In this document: one piece after another, positions 10,601-25,600 of the stretch
Numbering within the stretch: position 1 is the first letter of the stretch
Layout: every line of letters begins with the position of its first letter
Assembly (NCBI RefSeq): GCF_001577835.2
Contig: NC_029521.1
Coordinates: forward strand, 28,583,559-28,647,558
Reading direction: 5' to 3'
DNA from: Coturnix japonica
Taxonomy: Eukaryota; Chordata; Aves; Galliformes; Phasianidae
Length of the DNA stretch: 64,000 nucleotides
The notes under the pieces: model-generated
What the model was told of the DNA's origin: nothing
Seen by the model: only the letters and a program-made list of their open reading frames with translations
Databases searched by the model: none
Program-made: the position numbers and the translations under genes

Positions 10601-13600
10601 GAGATGCAGGAAAACAAACCTACAAGAAGAACCAACAACCATCCTTGAAGATGCAGGGCTGAAATTCCAGCTGCACCAAAACTGTGAGCCCACCTCCATC
10701 CATGGCAGCCTCTGGGGGCTTGAGGTGCTCCCACCTCCACAACACAGGGTAATATTAAACAATCAGACACTGCATGTGTGTTGTAACTGCCCCCTGAAAG
10801 AGGTTCCCCCCAGTAGCGTTGGCTCTGGATGGCTGATTGTCTGCATTTGTTTTCTACCCAGATACCTCACTTGCTCCGTTACCTCCACTGCAAAAGAGTA
10901 ATTCACTTTATGCAGCCACCTTGCAGCTATTTTGTCAGCATCCGGGCGGCTGTGATAACACACCTGGCAGGGATCAGCTCAGGATGTCACTGCTGGTGAG
11001 CACAGTTTGCTTCCCCACCTGTAATGTTATCACAGGTGCTGGCATTTCGATGTTTGTATGGATGCTGCACTGAAATTCTACAGCTTTAGCATTTCAGTTT
11101 GCTTTTATTCTGCTTGGTGCGAAAAACAGCTTTCACAAGCATGCTAAGAAATATCTATTATTGCTTCACACTACATTAGTAGACCAAAAATAAAGGGAAA
11201 TAAAAAGGCAGAGTTTGATTAAGCCTTCAAATATTAACACTGCCTTTGAGAGTGGTTTCATTAGTAGCTTTATTCTCATGTTGGAGCTCTGTAACTGCCC
11301 CAGCCATAGTGTGGGTTTGTAATGGGTTTTCACTAGTGACAACCTGAGCTGGGGGCGTCTCTGCCCATGGGATGGAACAGGGTGGGCTTTAAGGTCCCTT
11401 CTGACCCAACCATTCTGTGATTCCATGACTCTTATGAGATGCTGCTGCTGCTACAGAGCCACTGGGAAGTGCTGGAGAGGTACAAGCCCAAAATCCAGGA
11501 GGGAAGAGCACAGCTACACATGGGATCAGAGCAGTGCTGCTGCCCAGGGCTCACCCACCCCATGCACAGCAGCCTCAGCGAAGCCTCTCAGCTTCATATC
11601 CATTCATAACAATAACTGGAGGAAATCCTCACTTCCTGCCAAGAACAAATATTTTCTCTAACAGACACCAAACGCTTCAGTATGAGCTGGAGTGATCCAC
11701 TCACTCAGGTCACTGTGCAACCCTACCAGCCATAAGCACATGTGTCTTTATTCCCAGCTGCTCACTGTGCCCATGGCTCCATCCCACGTACGGCAGAGCA
11801 GAGCTGCAAACACACACAGCTACACATGGTTTGGAAGTGGTAGCTTTCCCATGCAGCCCCTCCAGCTTTTCCTCTGCTTGGCAGGAGCCCCGAGGCTGTG
11901 CTGTGCTTCAATCCAACCCCTCAAAGCCACAGGAAGGCAGGTGACTGCTAACATCAAAGTATCACCTGGCTTCCTCTCCTCTTTAAAACCAGCTTCCATC
12001 TCTCCATGACCTTCCTGGCTCTGCCAGCACCTGCTGATGCCTCAGCACTGGAGTGGGCGAGGGTCAGGATGTGCCAACAGGGATCCTATGGCTGCAGAGC
12101 AAAGACAGCAAGCAGGCAAATGTGAGCAGCAGTGAACAGCGAGCTGCCCTGGCCCTTGCTTGCATGGAAGGAAGCTGTGGAAAATGGTTTGAGAAAGCAG
12201 AACATTTTCCAAATGAGTCAACGTGGCTTTGTCCAACACTATATTTTGCACAGTCACGTACCGTCGAGGCTGCGACTGCCAAAAAATCAGTGCAATGGAA
12301 CAAAACCGATGAGGAGGGTGATGGGCTCGTTTCTGTTCCTGGCACGGCCCTAAGCCAGAGACCATCACAAAGCACAGCCCATTCACTGCCTGGCTGGGAT
12401 GTCCTCACTGGGACAGGACCTATGGTGACACATGGCTGCACAGGGGTTTGACACCATGCAACATGCTGCACACCGGCAACTCTCTTACCTCCTGTCATTG
12501 CTGTCTCAGCACCACGCTGGGAGGCCCTGCAGATGAAGCACATGCTGCTTTGTGGATGCAACCCCTATTTTGGGTGAATACCGAGCATCTTTCCCTTGAA
12601 AAGAAAAGCGAGCTGCTCTCCTGCTTTACTCAACTCTCTTTTCTGCAGTGCTTTCGGAGAGTTTTGCACAGTAGAGGCCTGAAGCAGTGGTGGAGCACCT
12701 GGTGGAAAGGCAGGGCCAGCTCAGGGGCACACAATGCAGCTGAGTGACTGCAAGGGCTGGCAGTGGAAACAATGGTCTCTCTTGCTGGAGATCCCTGCAT
12801 ACCTGAGGCCTTCCAAAGGTCGTAAGCAGCTTATTTCCTTTGTTTCTGTGCCCATAACTGTTGTATCTGGGTTTGTTTTCATTTGCTGTAGCCAAAGACT
12901 TTGCCACCCTGCTATTATCACTATACCATCCATCACTACAGGGTCACACAACCAGGTTCAGCTCAGCAAAGCAAAGGTACCTGAGGTCAGCACCAGGCTC
13001 TGTAGGTGCCATGAGGCTCCTATCGTGAACAGAGATCTCTAGAAAGATTCAAGAGGCCCATGGTGAGCTGGGGATCAGGCACTGTGTTGCATGAAAGCCG
13101 TCTGTTAGGACTATGCACAACGCAAGCCTGGATAGCAGGGGTTAAACCAGGCATGTGATGCATCAGATGTGGGCACTTCGGACACAATTGGATTTTGTGT
13201 CTGCTTCAGACAGATGCTGCAAAGCTCTGTTTGTGTTTCCAGCCCCATCCTCTCATGTGAGTGCAAACAGGGGTGCAATGCCTGGCCCCGCAGGGGCAGA
13301 GCTGGCAGTGGGGACAGAGCCGGGCTGCACAAAGCAGTGGGCACAGCCCCAGCACTGCTGGGACCACCAGGGCTCTGCTCAGCCCAGGGTGATGCACAAA
13401 GAGCCTGGCCATGCTCTCAGATCCCTGTGCTACAACCCCAATTTGATGGCAGGGATGCCTATATCCCTGGGTACTGCCCGCTCCCGTGGCAGGATTCACT
13501 ATTTGCCAGTTCTGTCTGGTGAGTCACAGATTTATAATTGAAGCAGATGGGATTATTTCTACTGTAAAATCAAAACAGCGTACGGAATTGCATTACACAT

Positions 13601-16600
13601 TACTACTACTAAAACCTCTGCTATGCCCCTAAGATAGAGGTTGCCACAACAAACCACCCCCTATAGGCATCTTCTGAGCAGACCAACGTACTGCCTGAAA
13701 TGGTCATTACTGCTAATTCTTATGTTAGGAATCACAGAATGGTTGAAGTTAGAAAAAAACCCTGAGATCCTCAAGTTCACCCCCCACAGTGCCCACCAAC
13801 CGCGTCACTCAGTGCCACATCTCCATGTTTTTATGGCATGGAAACTTAAAGGGCATCCGCAGTGGAGACAGGGATTGCACTGATGCATATGGGGTCCAGT
13901 CCAATGCCATAACTTCAAAACTATCCATACTGCATGTACAACAGCCTGACCAAAGCCAAACCCAGCTGGCCACCGAGGTCTCTGCCCCTCCAAGCCACCT
14001 CACTTGCATTTGAACCCAAACCAAAGTTCAGTCCCAATGCATTTTTCCACCAAGCCACAAACTGACCTTTCCAGTTTCTCATTCATGTTTATTTAAAAAA
14101 CACTGAGGCTTGGAACAGCTCTCAGAAGTTACATCAACGTCAAACTATTTCCTGGGACACGACTGGAATTCCAAACCTCCTGTTTTTTGCCCTTCTCCCT
14201 ACCTTTGGGCAATATTTGCTACTCCTCAGAGTGGGTGCTGAGGAGGCCCGAGGTGCTGCCCATCCCATCCCAAGAGAAGCTGCCACAATTCAAACAGAAA
14301 GCTTTACGTGGTAACTTAAAGCTTTACCACTTCAGGAAAGAGTTGGGTGTTTGGAGAGGGGAGCAGAGAGCAGTTTCCTCCATTCTACAGTTTAAAACGT
14401 TTCCCAATTCAATATTAAAACCAGCATAAAATATTTCTAAGCTGTTAAGTTCACTCTTTGGGAGCCCGAGAGCTCCTTCATCTCTTGACCTTCATGGATA
14501 CCTGCTCTTACTCTTTGGTTTGGAAACAGGGCAGGGGACAGCCCGACTCCCACCCATCACCAACATGAACTTCCAGCTCCAGATGAAGCTGATTTTAATA
14601 TTGAAAACCGCTAAGAACCACCTGACCACATTTCAAGAGGACCATCTTGTGAGTACGGGTGCCAGAGTCTCCATCCTAGAAAAGCACGTGGTCCTTGGAG
14701 AAGGGTGAAGTCACCCCATGAATGGCACCATGTGTCTGTAGAGCCAGCAAGCGCTGTGAATAGCCCCATTGTACATGGCACAAACATACCAGCACCCCAT
14801 CAGGACAGACAGCTTCAGGAACAAGGTCCTTCCAACCCCCACCTCGCCCCAAGGTCCTTTCAGGGAGCTGCTGAGAGCAATAAGCTTTCCCCTCCAGGAA
14901 CAGCTCTCTGTTATCGCATCTGACTGCTGTTGTCACAGAGGCATCAAGGCACGTACCACGAAGATGTCCATCTTCCCATGGCACGTTGCCTTGGACATGG
15001 GGCCACCCCCCCTTTCAGGCCAGGACTGCAAGCTGCAGGGAGAGCTAAACAAATACATATATAAATGTTTGACTCGGATAAAAAGAAACCCAACCAACAA
15101 CGATAAAAAGGATAGCTGCGTTTGGAAATGTGCTAACACAAATTCACATCTCATACTAACAGCCATATCAACATCTCACGAGGCAGGAAGCAGAACGGGC
15201 AAGAGATAGCGAGGACCCATTCTGCCATTACCAAGGATGATTTCAGATTCTGATCCAGGGCTGCTGTGATCGCTGTGACAGACGTGTTTTGTCTCCCTTG
15301 CCTCTCTCCAAAGCCTGTGTGAAGGAAAGCAATCTGCTCGGCACATACGGCAACACCAGGGCTGGCCCCTGGCTCAGCGTTCTGCAGATGAGTCAAACAG
15401 CACAGCATGAATCAACGTCTGTGCTGCCGTCAAGCTCTGCAGTGGTGCCCCAAATCCTGCCCCAAATCCTGCCCATCCATCTACCTAACGGGAGCCCCAT
15501 CCATCTACCCAGTGGGAACGTGGCTGAGCTCTGAGACTCTGCAACATCACCCATCTCCTGCATCTTCTATTGCATCCACCCAATGCTTTGAGAAAAGGTG
15601 CTGGAGAAACCACACAGCCCATGGAAAAATATGATCCTGACCATTCTGTATCAAAAAGAGTGTTTTGAGGACAGTAATTTTCAGGGTTTCATTTCTGCCA
15701 ACGTTGATGCCTTTCTGATTTGGTGCTGTACCAGTACGTGAGCAATGTTGAGTCCACCACTCCTCTCTAAGGAAAATGCAGTTTTCCTTAGACAAAAACA
15801 GGCAATGAGGGCTTTGAGGAATTAAAGGCAATGCTTTTTCCAAGCATTTTCCTTCCCAGAAGAACTTTAACATTTAGATCCCTTTCTTAATCAGCCCAGC
15901 TATGTGGCCATGTAATTGCTTCCAGGGGCAGCTTGCTCCCCTCCTGCCTGGCCCAGGTATCCTTCTTGGTATGAATAAAACATTTATTTCAGGTCAAATT
16001 ATTCTTATTTTGATTATGGTGCCAGGTTTATGGCCTATAAACACATGTGGTTACCAGCACGAGCAAAGAATTAACTGATGCACTGCCAAAGCCAGATGCT
16101 GATCCAGGAGCTGGGCTTTGTCCCCAGCTCTGCTGGTGGGACTCAGTTTCCCCAGCTGTGAAATAAATGCCTTGAAGCCATTTCTACCTCCCCTAAGGGC
16201 AGAGAAGAGGAAACATGCAGCAATGTGGACCCCTTGCCACTGTTTCTTCTCTTCATCTCAAATCACTCATCCACACTCATTGCTCGAGAGTCATTAAAAG
16301 CCGCCTAAGGGAACAGTGATCCTAACACCCAAACCTGCATGGCTTTCTCAGGCACACTGACCACAGCGTCCCCCAAGGGGAACCAGCCTGTTTTTGTGGC
16401 ATTCCCTTCTTGAGGAGGGCTCCAGCACAGTGCCCCACACCCCAAAATCCAGCCCCACCAAGGGCAAGAATGCTCACCATAACCTGCCTCATCTTGCTCC
16501 CTGCCAGTCCTCCCACGTGGAGACGCCTTTCAGGTGAAAAACCTTCCATACCCCAACTGAGCAACGAGGAAAACCCCATCCTGTGCACAGCCCCCATCCT

Positions 16601-19600
16601 GTGCACAGCCCCCATCCTGTGCACAGCCCCCAGCACTGCTTTTCCCCCAGTCTGCTTCTGCAACCCATGAAAAGCTGCAGCTCTGCTTCCTCAAAGCCAG
16701 CAGCCAACCCTGCATGGGTCAGACCTGCTCCACCAGGACAGGAGCAGGGCTGGTTCCTTGCACTCTGTGGTGATGGCCATGTTGTTTGTTTGTGCTAGCA
16801 ACACATGGGAGGCAGCCAGCAGCAGCAGCCTGGCCACAGAGCTGACACCGATGAGTGGGGAGGAGGTGCCACCAGCACAGGGGCTTCCTTCCTTGATGGC
16901 ATCACTGCTTGTGCAGTGTGAGGCTGTCCTGGCAGCTGCGCTCCTCTGATCTGGTGCTGGAGGGCAGCTGCATAATGCAGGTTGTGCAGCCAAGGCTACA
17001 CAAATATACACATATATAATATGCACCCAGGCTTGGTGGCCAGAGGGAAAGGGAAGCTCTGCAGGCTCAGAGTCTCCCAGCACGAGGTCTCCGCTGCTTT
17101 GCTTCCCAGCAGACAAACATCCACCTTGGTTAACCTGATGGAGAAGCTCGCTCTGCCCTGAGGCCTCCCAGGACAATTCAATGTGTTAACAAAACATGTG
17201 TTAACCAAACAGCTGCAGTGGCACTATCAGCATCCCTTCTGCGTCAATACCATTACCAAACACATTCGCTACGGTGACATGATGCTGCTTTTAGCATCTC
17301 CATTATTTCATAACCACAACCCTTTGTCTGCGCTGTCCCTATTTCTCTTTTTCTGTTTCACTTTTGAAGCCACGCTTGTAAGATAAGCAAATGCAACCAT
17401 GGCCTGTGGTATGGAGAGCGTTCCGGGTGGGTCCCAAAGCTTTCATGCAGCCCTAGCACTGCAGCCAGCAGGCACCAGGGCTTGCCATACTCCATAAGTG
17501 CACCTTAGATTCTTGTGGGTCCTAATTTGGGCACGTGTAGGCAATATACCTTGGTGTGGTTCATAAGTCTAGCTGACAGGCTGGGATTTGTTAGTTCCCT
17601 TAGCACTTCTTTTGTAACCCGGGGAGGGCTGGCACCACCAGGACATGCAGACAGTGCCCTGAGCCCTTGGTTGGTCTGACAGTAGGAAGGCAGGATGGAT
17701 GTTTTTGGGAGTGATCACCTTCCCAGCCTTTCAATTGCAAATGTTGGCAATTAAAGAGCAGAAAATTACCAGGAGCCTTTGGAAAATAATAATAATAATT
17801 GCATCATGGGCATTTTCAGAGATTCCACGCTGCCACAAGAGATTCATGTTGGTATCAGGAAAAGGGAGTGATGGGACTCTGCTCTCAGACACTGTGTTTG
17901 GGTGGCCCCGTGTGGAGCCAAGGGTTGGACATGATGGTCCTCATGGGTTCAGGCCAATGTGGTGTATTCTATGAAAGACTGCATTTTTAAGGAGAGATTG
18001 AAGCCAGCCATGGCTGTGACCTGTGGAGGATGGTCCACACTATTCAGCACAGCCTGCTCTGCACTGACTTCAACAGCCCAATGCACTCATCCCCAGGAAG
18101 ACTCCGATAGGACTGTCATGTTCTTTGAGTTCTGCTCCCTTCTGCTTGTCTGCATTCCCCCTACCAGTACCCAAACCTGCAGCTGGTTCTCCTCCACACT
18201 GCAGAAACCATTTCTCACTCATCTCACCACAGCTCAAGCATCACCCTGTGATGGTAACCACTGTGTGGGCTCTCAAAACAGCTCTGGGAATAAAAATAGT
18301 AGTGTCTTTTATCTCTTCCCTTTGTTCACCACCAACTACTCCAGCAAATGCAGATGGGCACACGTGCAGTAATGCAGTAATCCATCAGCTCATCGGCCTT
18401 TACAACTCATTCAACACTTTGGTCTAATCCTAAAGGGTCTTGTGAACACCTCTCTGCTAACAAGCGCTGTCAGCTCCTCTCGAAGGTGAGCAGCTCCAAT
18501 GGTTAGATACACTGAATATGTTCAATGCTGCACAAAACTCCCAGCCAGGCCTGCAGGATGTTCTGCCCTGCCATACAGGTGAAGCAACAAGTGGGTGCTC
18601 AATGGGAGAGAACTAGGAATGGGGGAGGCACGATTAAAAGTAGATGGTTAAACTGCATTCCATCTCATCTGGGGTGAGAACTCAATGGATAGAACAAAGC
18701 ATTCAGAGCCAGCTTGCTGCCAACCACAGTGCTGTGCTGGGTGTGTTTCAGAAGCGTTTCCACCTACGCAAGGAAATGAGAGGGCCTTCAGTCATACCAA
18801 TTGTAGCCAGTAAAAGGCTGTAACAAGTGTCAGTTGTTTTCACTGCCCATCCAGCTTATTAGCTAATGAAATAAGCTCAGCATATTAAATGTTACTGGCA
18901 TGGTTTATCAAAAGATGATTGCAGTGCCACGCGCTGTCCTCCGCAATCACCCCAACACGTCATTCTCTGACCCCTTTTATCTGTTCAGCTCTTCTGGAGG
19001 AGGAAAAACTAATCACATCCTCCAGCATAAATGAGCTCATCTGAACACCCACTGGGCTGCCAGGCATGAAATGCCCTCAAGTATCACATCCCTGAAGGGG
19101 GAATAAACACGTGTATAGCATGAGATAGTGAGGAGTGAAAACATCAGGGTGTTTCTCGGCCTCACCTGATGCAACGTGCCCAGTGCCCAGCCTTACCTGT
19201 GTCATCTTGGCCAGGTCCAGCGATGGCCGTGGCTCCTGTGCATCCTGGGGCCGGCGCCGCTTGACGCCCACCTTCTTGTCATTGAGGACGCAGGGCTGCG
19301 AGCGGCTGCGGCACAGCCCACCGGCACGGCGGCCCAGCTGCGGTGTGGATGCTGGCGTGCTGCTGGCTGAGGGAGGGCCAGGCTCCGAGGAGGAGAAGCG
19401 GTCGTGAGAGCAGGACAGGGAGCGCTGCATGTCCGCCCGGCCGCCCTCGGGGCTCCAGCCATCACCTCCAGCCCCTGATCTCCTCGGTGGGCAGCCCGGG
19501 CGGTGGTCGCAGGATGAGGCCAGAGAATGGGAGCGGGACGGCAGGCTGAAGCTGGAGCTCCTCTGCATGGTGGCTGAGCCGTTGGAGTAGCGTTGAACGC

Positions 19601-22600
19601 TCCCCCCGCTGTAACACCGCCTCTTCTCAACCGGCGTCCAGACCTTGGAGCCCAATGGTCTCCATGATGTCCTGCAGCTGGACATTTCATCTGAAAAAGA
19701 CAGCGAGCGGCACTGGCGCTTGCTGGGTGGTGCCGATGGGTTGCTGTGAGGATCGCTGAGGCTGAGCTCTTTGATGAGGTTGGTCACCGAGCAGGTGCTG
19801 GTGGCTTCCCGTGGCCACAACGTGCCCTCCTCACCCTTATCCGACAGGCAGTCCCAGATGCTGGCGCCTGGCTGCTCAATCTGCAGTGGACATTTCCTGC
19901 TGAGGTCTCCCCATCTGTCATTTTCTGGTTGGGAAATGATAAAAACACACAGCCACGGGCATTAGCGTTAATTAATTCTGCGATTCGTTTTCCACGTGCG
20001 TAAACAAAGAGTAGCATATGGGACGTTTTTCTCTACAAATTAATTAACTCTCGGAATACAGCTTTCCAAACCGCCAGCACAATGGTTCCTGTGGCATAGA
20101 TGGAGAGAGAGAGAAAGCAATAACTGCAGCAGAAGCAAAACTGCAAGATGATAGAAATATGCCTTTGAATATCCAGACTAAGGCTCTGAGCACCTCTCCC
20201 ACAGCCACAGAATGGCTTGGCTTGGAAGGGACCTCAAGGATGATGAAGCTCCAACCCAACCCCCCCAACACATGCAGGGCTGCCAACCTCCACATCTGGT
20301 TAGGCTGCGGTTGGACTTGATGATCTTCAAGGTCTTTTCCAACCTGGGTAATTCTATGGTTCTATGATCTAAGACTACACCAGGCTGCCCAGGGATGGTG
20401 ACCCCACTGCTCCTTGGGCAGCCTCTGCCATTGCATCAATACTCTTTCCATTAAATTTTTCCTAATATCCACAGGGATGTGGGGAAACTGCAGCTGCACG
20501 TAGAGATCCCAGTGATGACCATGTGAACAGAGGATTAGGCACGATGATCTCATTCACACACATGGTTCCCTGACTATAAAAGAAGAAAGGAGGACCGTCA
20601 GGGCTGGGCTCCTTGTCACAGGCTGCTGGGGCCAGCAGGGCTCTGTACAAACACGCTGCTGATGTTCAACAGGAAAACCATGGTAGGGCTGCACCATCAG
20701 CTGCTGCAATGGAAAATAGTCATCACCCAACAGACCTTCTCTGGTAACTGTTGTTGGGAGGCAAACCGTGCTAGTTAACCATCCGTTGCTGCGAAGTTCC
20801 ACGTGATCATATCTAAATGGTACAGTATATTTTAGGGTTGGCTTTTACTTTTTGGTTTTGTTTCATTTAGACAACTGAGCAATGAACTCTAAGCCGTGTC
20901 CAGCTGCAGGTAAAGCCCTATGGCAGGAAAGATGCCACAGTACAAACCGCTTCCTACCAGCGCCTGCTTCCAGCTGGGAGGTCAGACCTGGGGCCCTGCA
21001 AGCTGACACCCCATAAACCCCTCTTGGCTCCTTTCCCCATTTCCCCCTGCCAGCAGCTGCTGGGATAACTCCATCCCCCAGCAGCCCCGCGCTGCACTGC
21101 TCCGTGCCTTAAGTGCTGCTGTCCTCATTTCAAAAAGCACGATGAAAAGTGAGAAATCCACGCTAAACAATTACATCTATGTTTAGATCTTTATTATTTT
21201 CCCCCCCTTATTATGCTGCCAGCAGAGAGATTTCTCGGGTCAGGTCACCAGACAAAAGAAACAGAAATAGAAGCTAATTTTTTATGGCAAGCTGCCACGA
21301 CCCCCATGCCCAGACGTCACGTTTTACAAAAGGCCTTGGTATGCTTGTTCAAGAGGATACAGGATACCTTCCTCTTTCGACATTACTTCTGCACAAACAG
21401 CTGTAAACCTTCAAAAAGAAAGAAAGAAAGCCCCAAATCACAAAGAAAATCGCAAGCACGCCGCTATCCTGAGAAACAACTTTGGGTTATTGTTTGCTTT
21501 CCTCCTTTGTGCTCAGCTTGTGCTGGAGGAAGCTGGGGCTGCTGCCATCCAGGAGATGCTCATGTGTGGGGTGCCCTGTTCCCCTGCTGCCCCCCAGGAC
21601 AAACAACCCATGTAAAGCCTCACCGTAATCCAGAATGTGATCTTTTTCTAATGCAAAGTGATGCTAACAGAATAACAAATTGAAAACAGGGGTCATCTTA
21701 GCACTGAGGGTGTCATTAAAAGACTTGGGAGCCACTTATGAGGAAAATAGTCTGCTTTTCTGCTCAAGTTTTTAAGACTAAGATCCACATCCCGAGAGCA
21801 CTGATAACAATAATAGCAGTGGAACCATTAATACTGCTGCGGTTAAGCATGTATTAAGTTTCTTAAATTAAAAACCTCAGCTTGGTTTACCCAGAGGCAG
21901 CAATTTGTTCCAGGGCAAAATCCATCATGAAAATTCCTCAGTTCAGGAATAAATGGCTTTGCTGGAGAGCACTGTTTGCCCATTGGAAAACGATGGAAGG
22001 GCATTCACAACCAAGGCATGATGCAGATGTGGCACGTGGGGAACTGCTACCATCCTCAAAACACCCCTAGGATCTCTGCACAACCAGCTCTCACCAGATG
22101 AAGGCATCCAGGTCAACGCAGGCAGACTTCCATGCATTGAGCTCCTCACCACAGAGAAGGGGCATCAAATCAAAACGCTGACACGACTTTAACTACCACG
22201 ACACAAATGTGCTGCTGCAATATTTTTACGGCTCCTTTCTATACATAATGCATGATCCTTCTGCTCAAGTTTCCCCTACGTTCTTCTCCTGTGAAATAAT
22301 TTACATTCATACATAATTTATTACAGCAACTTGTAAAGCAATTACGGGTTTCAATCAATTTTTTTTTTCCTTTCCTCCTTTTTGGCAGATAAACTCCATT
22401 TGGATCCTAACCCAAACATTTCTCTTCCTTCGCGTGCGCATCCAATTCCCTTTCTCACACGTTCTCTGCATCGAATGTTGGTTTCCCAGCCTCTGTGCAA
22501 CATCGAAAGGCAGTTTGTATTTTCCACTGCCCCCTGTTTATGTTCAAGAGATGATTCCTAAACATGGAACAAATTTAATGGTTGTAATTAGCTGATGGTA

Positions 22601-25600
22601 GCACCATGGAGCCTGACAGCTCTCCTGCTTTCCCATGGCACAAATAAGATGAAAATAAGCCGTGTGGAGCAATGGGAAATGCAAACAACAGGCCCATACC
22701 TACTGCCTGAGAATGTGCCCCAGTGATGTATGCTTGGTGTCAGTGGCCATATGACAAGGGGAAAACCCACACATTTGTGGTAAAACGATGGAGAACGCAA
22801 GGCAAGAAAAGGAAAAAGACCTCCATCCGGTAACAGGGCAATTCCTTTACTCCCAGGTGTTTTAAGGGCGCATCAAGTGGAAGGGAAAAAGGAAATGGGT
22901 TTTGTTTCTCTAAATAGCCCTTTGCTGGGAAAAAGAATCACAATGAAATGCTTAGGACTATAAATTCAACAGTCTTCTTAGTAATACTGCTATGGCTGCA
23001 CACATAAATGTAAATATTCAGCTCACTTTGAAAAGTGGATCAAATACGGCATCATCAGACACACTGAGGCTTTAATGAAGCTTACTAATACACTCGGTTT
23101 TCTAAAAGTTATAACTGATTTTTGGATTTTCCTAGACTTAAATACTTTACGAGATGCTTACATTTAAAAGGTGTGGGAATCATTGTACTCCTTTCCCATT
23201 CAAAGTGGTTCTCAGGACATTTTGCCTGCACTGCTATCAGCAGAGTGTCTTATGCTGCTCACTGTGATGCTGCTGGTGTGCCATACTGATGCATTTGTCA
23301 TGTACATGCTTTGATTTCTTTACATTTGGCCCGAGGACAGCCATACAATGCTTTGGCAATGGGAGCAGTTCCCATACCTGGCATCCTCTCTGCTATTGCC
23401 AGCCCCAGTGCTCTGGCAGTCACATTAGGCAGGAAGCAAGTGACACTAAAACCAACATTATGCCACAAAGAAGCATGTGGCAGCCCAGGCTAGCTGGGTT
23501 TGTTGGTTATGGGGTATTGTGCACACCTGGGGCCTTGACCAGCTTCTTCCTATCCCTCCAGTAGATACTGGTCTGATATGGTGAAAAGCCCCAGTGCCCA
23601 GGCCTTGCTCTGCTCAGGTACAAGGCCATGCTGATGCCGGCTGGGATACCCACTCCAACCCTCCTGGATTCATCCACCTCCATGCTTTCGCTCTCGACCT
23701 AAAACATTCCCTCACTGCACATTCAGTGCCATCATAACCACGCGAATCATTTAAAAATGCATCAGCAAGTTTCAGCACGGAGTCGGTTTGTGATCGTGGC
23801 CCAGATTTGGAGACATCAAGAAGAGCATTCGGGAAAGATGCCCAAAATTAAGCACAAACCAAACAACGCTCTCTCGCACGCCAGAGACTCGCTCCTCTTG
23901 ACTGGGCATGACAAAGAAAATTACATGGTAAGCTGTGGTCAAGGAGGTGAGATTAGGTTCCCTTGGAAACAGGATAATTTGGCAGCCAAGGAAGACCAGC
24001 GCGGCGCTAGGAAGACGCAAACAGCTTTGTAAAAGCTATTAACACCAAGCTGATTTTCAATTAGGCTTAGACTCTTCATATTTGTGGAAGAGCCTGCCAG
24101 TGCCATGGCACAAAACAAACCCATCTGATTGGGTTTCTTTGTTCCTTACTCATTTTTGACAGACAGGAGAAAGGGAACGGACTGTTTCTGCCCATTCTTG
24201 ACTTTGAAGCTTGTGACTTTCATCTGAAAAAAAAAATAATCAAAACATTTTTCCATCTTTTTCCCACTCCTCCAAACAACTCAAGTTATCGGAGAGCTTG
24301 GGAAATATCTCCTCTCAATGCATGTACTCGGCTCCCATTAACGCTAATGAGAGTTGTGTCCAGGAAGAAAAGGGGCAGTTGCTTTGTCTGCAAAGCATTG
24401 GCTTTCATACCAAGTAGCTTGGCTCAAACTTGACCTACAATTTTAATTGGGATTTGAGACTTCGCCTAGGGACTAGCTCCTTGTTTCAAAACCCAAAGAG
24501 CACTGTGTAGTGGCATGCAATCCTCCTGCATTACTGTTTTTTCAGTATCATGGGCTGATGCACCAGAACTCCATCAATTTCAGTAGCCATTCGGAAATAC
24601 CACCTCGGTATTAAACATCATATACAACAGCTTATGTTATTGTGAAAGGCAAAAAATGTTTTTTTGTTGTTGCCTGAGGTCTGTCTGTACACACTGTGCC
24701 AAAAGGAAGAACACATTCAGCTACAATACTGATATTTATCACTTGTACCATGTAAGATCATCAAGAGCTGTAGTTCAGGGATGGATACCCAAACACGAGA
24801 AACACAATCCCAGACCCAGAATGCTTACGATCTCAGCCGTATGAGTAACTTCAAATACACACATAAAGCAATGTGGAAGGAGACAAGCAACGTGCTCAGC
24901 ACCACGGGGCAGCAAACCACCCCTGGGCAGGGTCTTCCCATACTGGGGCAGTGGGATGGGCAATACTGAACCCCAAGGCATGGGTGGGCTGCACCCCAGG
25001 CTCTGCAATGTAGCAGGAAGGGTGCAGAAGATGAGGACATCGCATCGCCAAGGACCCAGGAGCAGAGATGGAAAAAACAGGGGCAGAAGTTTTTGCTACT
25101 CACCCATAATGCCACAAGAGAAGAGGGTAGGTCCTTGACTCATCTTTGGAGTGTGCTGAAAACAACCAGAAAAACTATTCACTTCCAGCAGACTCAATCA
25201 GTGTGTTAGAAACCGCTCAGCCTGCATCCTGGGCACCCACAGCCAGACCCCATCTCCCAGCCGGCACATCATCCACCTTGTGCCAATTTGAGGTCAACTA
25301 CATGATGTGAAGAGTCACTGTCAGGGCCTGGACTTGCAAATGCTCACTCCTGCAGCTATCCCTGCCTGCAGGACCAAAGCTCTGCAGAACACAAAGTGGG
25401 AGCTGGGCAGTAGTGAAACAGTGAAGGCTGAAGCATCTCCAGGCTCATGCAGGCCTCCCTTCTAGACACAGGGCCGCTCTGTGTTTTGCCTAAACATACA
25501 GTGTGTTTCTAAGGCACCCCAGCACTTTCTCTGAGGATTCTGCACTTAAATGGTGCCAACATGCACTAAAAATAGGGGAAAATGCTATTATATGGGCACT

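Larger units (their letters stand above)
7647..19196 (-). other. FAM53B: FAM53B intron 3 (11.5 kb)
   Basis: The intron runs from donor GTAAGG (19196-19191) to acceptor CCACAG (7652-7647). It contains CR1 3' fragments near 7981, 11341, 13730 and 17910 and an 18-bp tandem repeat at 16574-16631. Other stretches hold nothing I can name; open frames here are chance. Confidence 0.85.
19925..25103 (-). other. FAM53B: FAM53B intron 2 (5.2 kb)
   Basis: This intron contains a nested pair of CR1 copies at 20204-20475, a GAAA tract near 21416-21432, and AT-rich low-CpG sequence at 21.7-24.7 kb. The donor is GTGAGT at 25103-25098. Confidence 0.85.
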
